From the NCBI GenBank assembly GCA_050740255.1, contig JBOICV010000117.1:1-60526 (forward strand): a stretch of DNA of 60,526 nucleotides. Direction: 5' to 3'. A model generated the notes under the pieces. The model had not been told where the DNA came from and ran no database searches. It was given only the letters and a program-made list of their open reading frames with translations. Every line of letters starts with the position of its first letter. Position 1 is the first letter of the stretch. The DNA is from JBOICV01 sp050740255 (GTDB taxonomy: Bacteria > Pseudomonadota > Gammaproteobacteria > Nevskiales > JBOICV01). Shown here one piece after another: positions 16,869 to 26,078 of this stretch. Both the position numbers and the translations under genes were made by a program.

Positions 16869-17588
16869 TCACGTCCCGCGGCGCCGCAGCACCACCGGCA
16901 CGCCGTCGGCGCCGCACTGCGCCAGCGGGGTGTCGTACTTGATCGCCTGCAGGGTAGTGACTTCCTGAGCCAGGACCTGTCGTACCGGAGCCAGTTCAAA
17001 GAACCGCTCGGCGAAACTGCGGAGCTGCGGTGCAGAATCGGGCACGGTTTGCTTGCAGTGGTAAAGCGTGAGCAAAAGCCCGCCGACCGCGATGTCCGCG
17101 ATGGTCACATTGTCACCGGCCAGCCATTGTCGGCCGCTCAGTTCACCATCCAGGAACTTGTAGACGCCAGGCAGCTCCTTGTTGACCGCTTTGTCGATGT
17201 CGCCGGCATCGGGTGGCCGCTTGAACACGCGCTCGGCAAGGACCATCTCGGCATACAGATGAAAGCCGATGATCGGCGCCATCACGGTGTCGGCATATTC
17301 CTCAAACCACAGCGCCCGCGCATAGCCAGCGCGAGACTCCGGCATCAGTTTGTTGCCGCCGTAGAATTTGTCGAGGTAATGCGCGATCACGCTGGAATCG
17401 GCCAGAGCTATGTGCTCGTCCTTGAAAGCCGGAATCTTGCCCAGCGGGCTGGCGGCCGCGAATTCGGGATCGTCGGCATGCGGCGCCGTCATCCTGTAGT
17501 CGTGTTCGATTCCCTGGAACAACAGCACCAGATGGAGCTTGCGGCTGAATAACGATAGGGGATGCGCAAACAAAGTGGGGCGTGTCAC
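16869..17588 (-). CDS. Glutathione S-transferase family protein
   Basis: A 239-residue GST. The N-terminal thioredoxin-like domain has FAHPLSLFSRKLHLVLLFQG, the cis-Pro segment GKIPAFKDEH and the glutathione-contacting ADSSVIAHYL. The C-terminal domain has the N-cap region LAGDNVTIADIAVGG. Length is normal for the family. It lies between the PlsB-like gene and the WS/DGAT scar on the minus strand. Substrate unknown; detoxification of reactive lipid products would fit the neighbours but is inference. Confidence 0.85.
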   Translation of the reverse strand: MTRPTLFAHPLSLFSRKLHLVLLFQGIEHDYRMTAPHADDPEFAAASPLGKIPAFKDEHIALADSSVIAHYLDKFYGGNKLMPESRAGYARALWFEEYADTVMAPIIGFHLYAEMVLAERVFKRPPDAGDIDKAVNKELPGVYKFLDGELSGRQWLAGDNVTIADIAVGGLLLTLYHCKQTVPDSAPQLRSFAERFFELAPVRQVLAQEVTTLQAIKYDTPLAQCGADGVPVVLRRRGT

Positions 17589-17606
17589 GGTAATCTCCGA
17601 TTAGGG

Positions 17607-17762
17607 TCAGCGCACGGACAGCTCCAGTTCATCGAAAGCTCCCTCGGTGTGGCCGGAAAGGCGTTGCAAGTGTGGCAGCGTATCGCGGCAGCCGGTAAAT
17701 CCGAAGTTGAGGGCGCCAGCGTAGGACAGGCAAGTGATGTTGACCGCCTGTCCGTTCGCTTC
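17607..17762 (-). pseudogene. C-terminal remnant of a third WS/DGAT gene
   Basis: About 51 codons read NGQAVNITCLSYAGALNFGF, then TGCRDTLPHLQRLSGH, ending FDELELSVR and a stop. This is the C-terminus of a wax ester synthase/diacylglycerol acyltransferase, very close to the intact gene at 20320. The frame continues upstream only into sequence opposite the next hydrolase gene, with no WS/DGAT similarity. So about 400 N-terminal residues were lost, and the hydrolase gene (stop at 17782) now abuts the remnant. Confidence 0.8.
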
Positions 17763-17781
17763 TCTTATGAGATTTTGGCGT

Positions 17782-18540
17782 TCAACTTCGTTGTGGGTCC
17801 GGATAGAGCAACGCCGTGATCCCCCTGCGCTCGAAGGGCGTCCACTGTCCAGCGGGCTGGGCCAGGCGGTGGGCGATGGCGTAGAGCGCCAGCGGATTGT
17901 GGCCGAGGCCGGAGTGGCTGCCGCGCACCTCGATGTTTTCCGCGCGCGGCCCCGGCTGTTCCAGACAGCCCTGCCAGGCGACGATGCCGTCGCTGCGGCT
18001 GTAGATGGAAGTGAACGGCGCCGGCGGCGCCTCGCGCAGGAAGGCCAGGCGCGCCGCGTCATCTTCAGCTTTGCGGCCGCTCAGGTATTCATACAGAGCC
18101 CAGACATTGGAGGCTTTCGCCGGCGCCGCGAACGGCGTGCCCAGGGTGATGACCAGCCGCACATCGTCCGGCATGCGCCTGGCCAGCTCGCGCGCGTAGT
18201 AGCCGCCCAGGCTCCAGCCGATCAGGCTGACCGGCCGCGCGTAACGGTTGCGCAGATGCCGCAGCCGGTGCATGAGTCGGCCGGCGATGGCTTCGCTGCC
18301 GATGTTGCGGCCCGCGCGCCAGCCGTGCGCGCGATAACCGCGGTCGCGCAGAAACCGGCGCAGGGGTCGCGTGGAGAAATCGCCGGCGCCCATGCCGGGC
18401 AGAACCATCACCGGATGACCGTCGCCGCGCGGCGCGAGCCGCAACAGGGGCCAGAGCGCGTAAAGCGCGCCGAGTTCCCAGACTGCGCGGCCTTCCAGCA
18501 GCAACAGTGCCTTGGATGGCGCGGTGATCGCATCACTCAC
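17782..18540 (-). CDS. Alpha/beta hydrolase (lipase/esterase-like)
   Basis: A 252-residue hydrolase without signal peptide. It has HPVMVLPGMGAGDFS (oxyanion region), the nucleophile elbow GWSLGG with Ser110, an acid candidate in YSRSDGIV, and a His candidate in GSHSGLGHN. The fold and motif order fit an intracellular esterase or acylglycerol lipase. It sits 7 bp downstream of the FadD-like gene on the same strand, so it probably supplies free fatty acid for that ligase. Substrate not proven. Confidence 0.8.
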   Translation of the reverse strand: MSDAITAPSKALLLLEGRAVWELGALYALWPLLRLAPRGDGHPVMVLPGMGAGDFSTRPLRRFLRDRGYRAHGWRAGRNIGSEAIAGRLMHRLRHLRNRYARPVSLIGWSLGGYYARELARRMPDDVRLVITLGTPFAAPAKASNVWALYEYLSGRKAEDDAARLAFLREAPPAPFTSIYSRSDGIVAWQGCLEQPGPRAENIEVRGSHSGLGHNPLALYAIAHRLAQPAGQWTPFERRGITALLYPDPQRS

Positions 18541-18547
18541 CGGACGG

Positions 18548-20218
<1,671 letters not shown>

Positions 20219-20250
20219 GTGCTCTCCTCCATATCAATTGTCATTTCTTC

Positions 20251-20294
20251 GGAGCCGCTCCTACAAGCCGCTCCTACAATTTCCGCTATCGCGG
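20251..20294. repeat. REP-like GTAGGAGCGGCT repeat
   Basis: The minus strand carries TTGTAGGAGCGGCTTGTAGG (20278-20259) and runs on into a second GGAGCGGCTCCG unit; CCGCGATAGCGG lies at 20294-20283. The motif GTAGGAGCGGCTTCAGCCGCGA is a frequent intergenic repeat in Pseudomonas and Xanthomonadales. Here it lies between two minus-strand lipid genes and may form a hairpin in their transcript. Confidence 0.6.
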
Positions 20295-20319
20295 GACTAA
20301 CGAATTATTCAGAGACTCC

Positions 20320-21711
20320 TTAAGCCTTCTTGCTCTTGCGGCGCTGCGACACCACGGACTCAAGCTCCTCCAGCGCCTCCGCCGCATAGACCGCGATGCG
20401 CTGCATATGCGGCAGGGTGTCGCGGCAGCCGGTGAAGCCGAAATTCAGCGTGCCGGCGTAGCTTTGACAAGTGATATTCATCGCGCTGCCGTGCGAAGGG
20501 ATGCTGACCGGGTAGCTCGCCTCCATGCGCGCGCCGCGCAGATACAAGGAGTGCGAGGGTCCCGGCACGTTGGAGACCACCAGGTTGAACACCGGCCGCA
20601 TGCGACCGCCCAATCCGGCCATCATCTGCACCACATAGGGCGCCATCACCAGCAGCCCGTAGGTCTCCATCGCCTTTCTGGACAAACCTTGAACCTGTTC
20701 TTTGGCGCGGCGCGTGGACGCGCAAATCGCCGCCAGGCGCTTGCGCGGGTCGGCAATGTCGGTGCCCAGCGTGGCGACGATGAAGGCGATGGCGGTGCCG
20801 GTCTCCGCGTCGTCCGGGTCGTCTTTTGAACGCAGGGACATCGGCACGCCGGCGGTGAGCGAGCGGGCCGGCAGCGCGTTCGCCTCCTTGAGAAAGCGGC
20901 GCAGCGCAGCACTGCAAATCGCCAGCACGATGTCGTTCAGCGTGCACTCCAGCGACTTGGCCAAGGTTTTCAGGCGCTCCAGGGAAAACTGCTGGGTGGC
21001 GAAACGGCGCTGACCCTTGATGCGGCGGTTGAGCACGGAAGCGGGCGCCTGGAAAGGCGCAATCAGGGCATCGTTGGGATCGCGCGCCGCCTTGATCAGG
21101 CCGCGAACCGCACGCCCCACATCGCCGAGCAGGCTTCGGATGTTCGCCCCGCTCGCGGCAGGTGGGCGGCCCTGCGTGCCGCGCTCCGGCGGCGGCACGC
21201 TCCAGAACGGCGGCTTGTCGAGTTCGGCCGGATCGGTGGACATGGAACGCTGCAACAGCCTGATGCCGCTGATGCCGTCAATCAGCGAATGATGCATCTT
21301 GATGTAGACCGCGAAACGCTTTCCTTCCAGCCCCTCGATCAGGTGGAATTCCCACAGCGGCCGCGTGAAGTCGAGCGGATGGCTATGCAGACGCGCGACC
21401 AGTTGCCCCAGCTCGCGCTCGCCACCGGGATGCGGCAGCGCGGAGTGGCGCACGTGATGCTCGACGTCGAGATCGTTGTCTTCCACCCAGGCGTTAACCG
21501 GACTCTTCACCCAGGGCGAAGCCAGACGCCGGTTCCACGGCGAATAAAACTCGCGGCTGTCGCGGAATTCCTGCATCAGCCGATGACAGAAATCCGGCGG
21601 CGCGCGGTCCGGCAAGGCGAAGGTCATCAGCCCCGCCACGTGCATCGGCGTTTCGCGCGTCTCCATGAACAGAAAGGAGGCGTCCTGGGGATTCACGGGT
21701 CTGGTGGTCAT
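20320..21711 (-). CDS. Wax ester synthase / diacylglycerol acyltransferase (WS/DGAT)
   Basis: A 463-residue WS/DGAT. The catalytic HHxxxDG is HHSLIDG at 140-146. Other family blocks are PLWEFHLIEG (118-127), NDIVLAICSAALRRFL and the C-terminal NLVVSNVPGPSHSLYLRGAR with PVSIPSHGSAMNITCQSYAG. It transfers acyl groups from acyl-CoA to fatty alcohols or diacylglycerol, making storage wax ester or triacylglycerol at the inner membrane. Its neighbours (FadD-like, GDPD, hydrolase, PlsB-like) supply or turn over the same substrates. A second WS/DGAT lies at 26079-27443. Confidence 0.93.
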   Translation of the reverse strand: MTTRPVNPQDASFLFMETRETPMHVAGLMTFALPDRAPPDFCHRLMQEFRDSREFYSPWNRRLASPWVKSPVNAWVEDNDLDVEHHVRHSALPHPGGERELGQLVARLHSHPLDFTRPLWEFHLIEGLEGKRFAVYIKMHHSLIDGISGIRLLQRSMSTDPAELDKPPFWSVPPPERGTQGRPPAASGANIRSLLGDVGRAVRGLIKAARDPNDALIAPFQAPASVLNRRIKGQRRFATQQFSLERLKTLAKSLECTLNDIVLAICSAALRRFLKEANALPARSLTAGVPMSLRSKDDPDDAETGTAIAFIVATLGTDIADPRKRLAAICASTRRAKEQVQGLSRKAMETYGLLVMAPYVVQMMAGLGGRMRPVFNLVVSNVPGPSHSLYLRGARMEASYPVSIPSHGSAMNITCQSYAGTLNFGFTGCRDTLPHMQRIAVYAAEALEELESVVSQRRKSKKA

Positions 21712-21757
21712 GAGCTTCCTGTCTCCCGAATGTTTCAGGCCAGAGTCGGCTTCTTCA

Positions 21758-22786
21758 CTATGGCGCCGGGCAGGCAGGCGTGTCGGGCGTGCCGTCCGGC
21801 GTCATCTTGGCGGGCGTGGCACGGCCGAGGGTTTGCAGCAGGCAGCCGGGGAAGTTGGTGATGAGGCCGTCCACGCCGAAATCCACGACCGCGCGCTGGT
21901 CGGCGGCCGTGTCCACGGTGTAGGGAATCACCGCCTTGCCGACGGCGTGAGCTAATTCCACGAAGCTGGCGTCGAAGTCGGGCGCGTCGAAATTGGGGGC
22001 GCTGATGTCATGGCCGGTGGCCACGATGAAAGCGAGGTTCACCACCGCCGTCGTCGCGAAGCTGGACGCGGTGAGGAACTGGGTCTTCAGGCGCGGGTTG
22101 AGCAGCTTCACCTGGATGAGTGTCACCGGCCAGAACGACTGGATGACGATTTGCTCCTCCAACCCATATTCCGCGAGCAGCGGCAGCAATACTCTGGCGA
22201 TTTTATCGCCGACGGGATCGAAGTTGGACTCGAGCAGGACGTTCTTGATCTCGATGGACAGGCGCGGCGGGTTGCAGGTCAGGGTCTGGTACCAATCCAG
22301 CACTTCGCGCAGGGCCGGCACTTTCACGCCCGCGCCGCGCAGCGGATGTGGCGCGTCCATGCTGACCACGGTGGTGGGCTGGCCCGGCGAGAACCAATGC
22401 GCCGCGTCGCAGGCCTGCACCTGCGCCAGCGTCATGGAGATGACATCGCCGGCGCAGTTGGTCGTGCGGTCCAGGCTGTCGTCGTGAATAATGACCAGTT
22501 GGTTGTCGCTGGTCAGTTGCGTGTCCATCTCCAGCTCGTCGACACCCAGGCGCACTGCATTCTGGAAAGCCAGCAGCGTGTCCTCCGGCGCGTAGGCCGC
22601 GCCGCCGCGATGCGCGGAGACCAGCGGCACGGCCGGCGCAATCTCGACGCAAAGTCCGCCTGCCGGCGGTTCAATGCTGGGGCAGGCAGCCAAGCCCAGC
22701 ACCAGGCCCGCCACGATGAATATACGGCGCGTTCGTGTTTCGTCAGACCATGTACGAGCCAGCTTCGGGGGTTCGCGGGGGGGCAT
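21758..22786 (-). CDS. Glycerophosphodiester phosphodiesterase lipoprotein
   Basis: A 342-residue GDPD. The ATG at 22786 has AAGGAGAG 7 bp upstream, better than an upstream start at 22864. An N-terminal hydrophobic helix ends in LAAC (lipobox). Active-site motifs are complete: SAHRGGAAYAPEDTL (His-Arg), VDELEMDTQLTSD (Glu, Asp) and VIIHDDSLDRTTN (His). It splits glycerophosphodiesters to glycerol-3-phosphate and alcohol, outside the cytoplasm. It follows the metallo-hydrolase gene by about 30 bp. Compare the paralogue at 35035, which has lost the first His-Arg pair. Confidence 0.88.
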   Translation of the reverse strand: MPPREPPKLARTWSDETRTRRIFIVAGLVLGLAACPSIEPPAGGLCVEIAPAVPLVSAHRGGAAYAPEDTLLAFQNAVRLGVDELEMDTQLTSDNQLVIIHDDSLDRTTNCAGDVISMTLAQVQACDAAHWFSPGQPTTVVSMDAPHPLRGAGVKVPALREVLDWYQTLTCNPPRLSIEIKNVLLESNFDPVGDKIARVLLPLLAEYGLEEQIVIQSFWPVTLIQVKLLNPRLKTQFLTASSFATTAVVNLAFIVATGHDISAPNFDAPDFDASFVELAHAVGKAVIPYTVDTAADQRAVVDFGVDGLITNFPGCLLQTLGRATPAKMTPDGTPDTPACPAP

Positions 22787-22817
22787 AGATTCTCTCCTTA
22801 GGTGTGCGGTGGCCGGC

Positions 22818-23753
22818 TCAATGGTTCTTGAGCGCGGGCAGGGTTTCCCACACCCGCCGATCATGCGCCGGCACCATGATCAGGTTCGGCATCGCCTTTT
22901 TCAGAGCGTGCAAGTGCGTGACCACGCCGCGCACGCGCTCCGCGTCCCAGTCCACCTGGTCGCGCGCGAGGAAAGGACGCTGGGCCGGAATCGCTATGCC
23001 TTCGGTCTGCCAGACCGCATCGCCGACCAGCGCATAACGTTTGCCGTCCGTGGTTGCGATGAAGGCGATGATGGAACCCGGTGTATGACCGGGCACCGGC
23101 ACCAGCACCACGCTGCCGTCGCCGAACACGTCAAAACTGCGCTTGTAGCCCAGATACGCCCCCTGCGGAAAATCGTAGACGTGATAGGGCAGGGCGCCGA
23201 AGCCCTTCATCAAAGCGAACAGCTTGTTATCGGTGCTCTGGATGAAATCCTTCTCGGCCTGCGTCACCCACACCGGTGCGCCGGGCAGATCCTCGATGCC
23301 GCTGATGTGGTCCCAGTGCGCGTGGGTGATGACGATGCCTTTGAGCGAAGCCGGCTCGATGCCATTTGCCTTCAGTTGTTCGGCGACGGTTTTTTCTTTT
23401 GCATACTTCGAGGTGGCCTGCATCATCTTCGGGATGGTGCGGAAGTGCTCGTCCACCTTGCTGCCGAAGCCGGCATCGAACAGCAGCGTCCCCTGCGGGT
23501 GCTGCACCAGGATGCCGCCCAACCCGAACACGCGCTCCTCGGTAAAGCTGCCACCGCGGTAGGCGAATGCCGCGGGCGAAAACATCTTGCCGGCCATGAG
23601 TGCCGACAGTGTCACGCCTTCCGGCGGATGCGCGTCCGGCATCGCGTAGGCGGTGTTATCGGAAACCGGCAAACGTTCGGCGGTGAAGCTGCTGCCGAGC
23701 GCAACCAGTCCGACGATGACGACGAGCAGTAACAGTCCTAATATCTTCTTCAT
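22818..23753 (-). CDS. Metallo-beta-lactamase fold hydrolase (lactonase-like), membrane-anchored or exported
   Basis: A 311-residue protein starting at ATG 23753 with GGGAG upstream. Residues 1-22 form one hydrophobic helix (signal anchor). The zinc motif HxHxDH is THAHWDH at 143-149; the later ligand His appears in VPVPGHTPGSI and an Asp in YALVGDAVW. This resembles the AHL-lactonase-like branch of the superfamily. Lactone or ester hydrolysis outside the cytoplasm is likely; quorum-signal degradation is possible but unproven. It is separated from DUF1499 by 2 bp, so they are in one operon. Confidence 0.82.
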   Translation of the reverse strand: MKKILGLLLLVVIVGLVALGSSFTAERLPVSDNTAYAMPDAHPPEGVTLSALMAGKMFSPAAFAYRGGSFTEERVFGLGGILVQHPQGTLLFDAGFGSKVDEHFRTIPKMMQATSKYAKEKTVAEQLKANGIEPASLKGIVITHAHWDHISGIEDLPGAPVWVTQAEKDFIQSTDNKLFALMKGFGALPYHVYDFPQGAYLGYKRSFDVFGDGSVVLVPVPGHTPGSIIAFIATTDGKRYALVGDAVWQTEGIAIPAQRPFLARDQVDWDAERVRGVVTHLHALKKAMPNLIMVPAHDRRVWETLPALKNH

Positions 23754-23755
23754 GT

Positions 23756-24145
23756 TCAGCTCCCAGTGAAGGCAGCGCGAATCGTTTCGATGCGCTTGCG
23801 GTTGACACCCCAGTCGGAATAGCCCAGGCGCGACGCCGAGCGGGCGTGGATGATCTTGCCATCGTAGTAAAACTCGACATCGTCCACGAAACCCAGCAGG
23901 GGCGTCGAGCATTCGGCGTAGAGATAGTCCGTGCGACGTTCGATGATTTGCGTGCGCGGCATGGACTCCAAGACCTTCGTCAGTCGTTGCATCGCCGCCG
24001 CTGCATCGCTATTGACTTTCAGCGGCTCGATCGCATGACCTTTGTCGGTCGCCTGGCTGTTCACGCAGTTCGGCTTGTTGGGACAAGCGGCGAGCCGGCC
24101 GTTGCTGACGCCAAGATTGCTGGGCCTTTTTCCCGCAAGTTTCAT
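23756..24145 (-). CDS. DUF1499 family protein
   Basis: A 129-residue protein with the DUF1499 pattern: CPNKPNCVNSQA near the N-terminus, then YLYAECSTPLLGFVDDVEFY and HARSASRLGYSDWGVNRKRI. The family is widespread, often next to lipid or membrane genes, and its biochemical role is not established. No signal peptide is obvious. It is 2 bp upstream of the metallo-hydrolase gene and 12 bp downstream of the tandem GST-like gene. Confidence 0.88.
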   Translation of the reverse strand: MKLAGKRPSNLGVSNGRLAACPNKPNCVNSQATDKGHAIEPLKVNSDAAAAMQRLTKVLESMPRTQIIERRTDYLYAECSTPLLGFVDDVEFYYDGKIIHARSASRLGYSDWGVNRKRIETIRAAFTGS

Positions 24146-24157
24146 GGTGAATCTCCC

Positions 24158-24883
24158 TTAGACAGCGGTTGAGGTGAGGGCATAGGTTTGTTCCAGGTGG
24201 CGGACGATTTCCGGCGACTCGAACATTTCCCTGCCGGTGTTGGCATCAATCAGATAAGGCAACTGGACCTTGCCGGCGCGATCCAGCAGGGTTTTTCGAT
24301 TGCGGCTGCCTTTGCCGGTGTTGCGTAGCAGATACGGCAATTCCAGTTCGCAGAGGGTTTCGCGCACCAGCCGACAGTAGGGGCTGGCGTCCATGCTGTA
24401 AAGCTCCAGGGATTGGGCCGGGGCTTTCGATGGCCGCGCTCTCAGCCCGCACGGCATGCGCACACCTGTGGCGAGGTAAGAGCCGGCAACCGAGAGCTTG
24501 CGGAGGAGTCCATTGCCGGACCGGATGTTGCTGCCATAGGTTTCCGACAGATAGACGACGATGTCGGCGGACTCATAGAGCGAGCGCCCGGTGTTGGGGT
24601 CCACCAGGAAAGGAAACTGCATCTTGCCGCCCGTAGCCTGCGCCACCGGGCGGAAGCGCTGGCCGCCTTCGGGACAGGGATGGATCAGTGCGTCCAGGTC
24701 GAGCTCGGTGAGCGCTTCGCGCACCAGCCGCCCATAGGGGCAGGCCTCGAACTCATAGAGTTCGACGGGTTGCTGCGGCTGCCGGAGCACCGCGCCGGAT
24801 GCCGCCAAGCCACGGCCGCCGCGCAGAATGGTGGCGAGGTAGGACGTGCCGATATCGAGGACGCGAGGCAAGCGTGTAGCCAT
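24158..24883 (-). CDS. Protein with two tandem thioredoxin/GST N-terminal domains
   Basis: A 241-residue protein with two similar GST-N/glutaredoxin-like units. Unit 1 (about 38-117) has ELYEFEACPYGRLVREALTE with C48-P-Y-G; unit 2 (about 157-236) has LELYSMDASPYCRLVRETL with S167-P-Y-C170. Each has the cis-Pro region (FPFLVDPNTG / LPYLIDANTG) and a closing ES(A/P).IV..L helix. The helical GST C-terminal domain is absent. The two active sites differ, one keeping the first Cys position and the other only the last, so the chain may have one redox site and one modified site. It overlaps the MarR gene by 1 bp, indicating one operon and possibly redox control. Confidence 0.85.
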   Translation of the reverse strand: MATRLPRVLDIGTSYLATILRGGRGLAASGAVLRQPQQPVELYEFEACPYGRLVREALTELDLDALIHPCPEGGQRFRPVAQATGGKMQFPFLVDPNTGRSLYESADIVVYLSETYGSNIRSGNGLLRKLSVAGSYLATGVRMPCGLRARPSKAPAQSLELYSMDASPYCRLVRETLCELELPYLLRNTGKGSRNRKTLLDRAGKVQLPYLIDANTGREMFESPEIVRHLEQTYALTSTAV

Positions 24884-25335
24884 CAGACACCTCCCCGGAT
24901 GCTGGCCTGCAAAGCCACCAACACCTTCTTCAGATCCCGGCGCAGCTCCGGTAGGTCCACGCCGGTGTCACCCGCCCGGCACAGGATGTCCCTGGGTACG
25001 GTACGGGCGCGCCGCTTCAAGGCGCGGCCCGACGGCGTCAGCCGGATCTCCACTTCGCGCTCATCGCCCCGGCGCCGCGCTCGTGAGACCAACCTCGCAG
25101 TTTCCATGCGTTTCAGCAGGGGCGTCAAGGTGCCCGAGTCCAGATACAGGCGTTGGCCGAGTTCGCCCACCGTGAGGCGGTCCTGCTCCCACAGCACCAG
25201 CATCGCCAGATACTGCGGATAGGTGAGTCCGAGCCGGTCCAGCAGCGGCCGGTAGGCCTGGGTCATGGCGCGCTCCGCCGCGTAGAGCGCGAAACAGACC
25301 TGATTGTCGAGCTTAAGATGGGCATCGAATCCCAT
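24883..25335 (-). CDS. MarR family regulator, OhrR-like
   Basis: A 150-residue winged-helix regulator. The N-terminal LKLDNQVCFALYAAERAM carries the conserved Cys14 that senses organic hydroperoxide in OhrR proteins. LTYPQYLAMLVLWE, GTLTPLLKRMETARLVSR and DEREVEIRLTPSG are the usual DNA-binding and wing motifs. It heads a minus-strand operon (GST-like tandem, DUF1499, metallo-hydrolase, GDPD) rather than an ohr gene. So it probably controls these genes in response to lipid peroxides; this is inference from the family and the context. Confidence 0.88.
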   Translation of the reverse strand: MGFDAHLKLDNQVCFALYAAERAMTQAYRPLLDRLGLTYPQYLAMLVLWEQDRLTVGELGQRLYLDSGTLTPLLKRMETARLVSRARRRGDEREVEIRLTPSGRALKRRARTVPRDILCRAGDTGVDLPELRRDLKKVLVALQASIRGGV

Positions 25336-25371
25336 CGAGCGCCTCCACTACGGGACTACCAAGCCAATAAG

Positions 25372-25381
25372 TTGCACGCAA
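25372..25381. promoter_or_regulatory. Candidate OhrR-type operator
   Basis: TTGC-AC-GCAA is an inverted repeat 37 bp upstream of the OhrR-like start, in an AT-rich stretch (ATATAGTTGTAA follows). OhrR boxes are AT-rich palindromes of similar kind upstream of their own genes. Only 4-bp arms are perfect, so this is tentative. Confidence 0.4.
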
Positions 25382-25538
25382 TATAGTTGTAAACAAGGCA
25401 AAACGCCACGCCCACCCGCTTGGCGCCTTTTAGAGCTGTTTTCAGCCCTCAGCGCAATAATAGTGATACGGATTCAGTATCACCATTATTGTGGAATCGC
25501 TTTCCACGGCATCAAAAACAGTCCAGGCGGCTGCGCGC

Positions 25539-26060
25539 TCATGCGGAGGTTTCCAAGGGAATCGGGCTTGTGTCAGCCAGCACCCAAACGGCGATGGGCG
25601 GGCTCACCAGGGCCGCCAGCACTGCGGCATAGAAGCCCTTGAGCAGAACGGCGCAGGCCAGCGACAGAGTCTGCACCCCGGCCAGCCACAGTCCTCCCAG
25701 CACGAAGGGCGCTCCTGCGACGACTCCGAGCAGGCCCAGCACGACGGCACGCCCCAGCAAATTCTCCGGCAGGAGTTTCAGCAGCGGGTGATCCCTGCGG
25801 TGCCATGACAGCGGCGCGATCTTGCCCTTGCGCAGCTCGTGCCGCACCAGCGGAGTGACGATGAGACATATCAGGAAGGGCAGCAGAAACAGCGTCACCA
25901 GCGCGTCCTGGGCAAAGCTGGATTCACCCCACACGGGAACCCGTGGATGCGCGCGGAAAATCAGCCAGCCGATGCCCGCATTGAGCAGGAAGTTGATGAC
26001 TGCGGGGACGATCATCTGCTCCCGGATCATGTAAGTGCGCTGTTGTTGCGTAAACGTCAT
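25539..26060 (-). CDS. Membrane protein of unknown function
   Basis: A 173-residue protein with about four predicted membrane helices (roughly 14-35, 50-70, 105-125, 135-162) and a short basic cytoplasmic loop (RHELRKGKIAPLSWHRRDHP). No named family is recognised. It follows the second WS/DGAT gene by about 18 bp on the minus strand, with an upstream ribosome site (AAGGAGATGAAG), so it is probably the second gene of that operon. A role in lipid storage or transport is only suggested by position. Confidence 0.65.
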   Translation of the reverse strand: MTFTQQQRTYMIREQMIVPAVINFLLNAGIGWLIFRAHPRVPVWGESSFAQDALVTLFLLPFLICLIVTPLVRHELRKGKIAPLSWHRRDHPLLKLLPENLLGRAVVLGLLGVVAGAPFVLGGLWLAGVQTLSLACAVLLKGFYAAVLAALVSPPIAVWVLADTSPIPLETSA

Positions 26061-26078
26061 GTCTTCATCTCCTTTGAA

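Noticed and set aside
16869..17588. Calling this GST a maleylacetoacetate isomerase
   Set aside because: It lacks the N-terminal pattern seen at the true maiA start (60495) and is not near the homogentisate genes.
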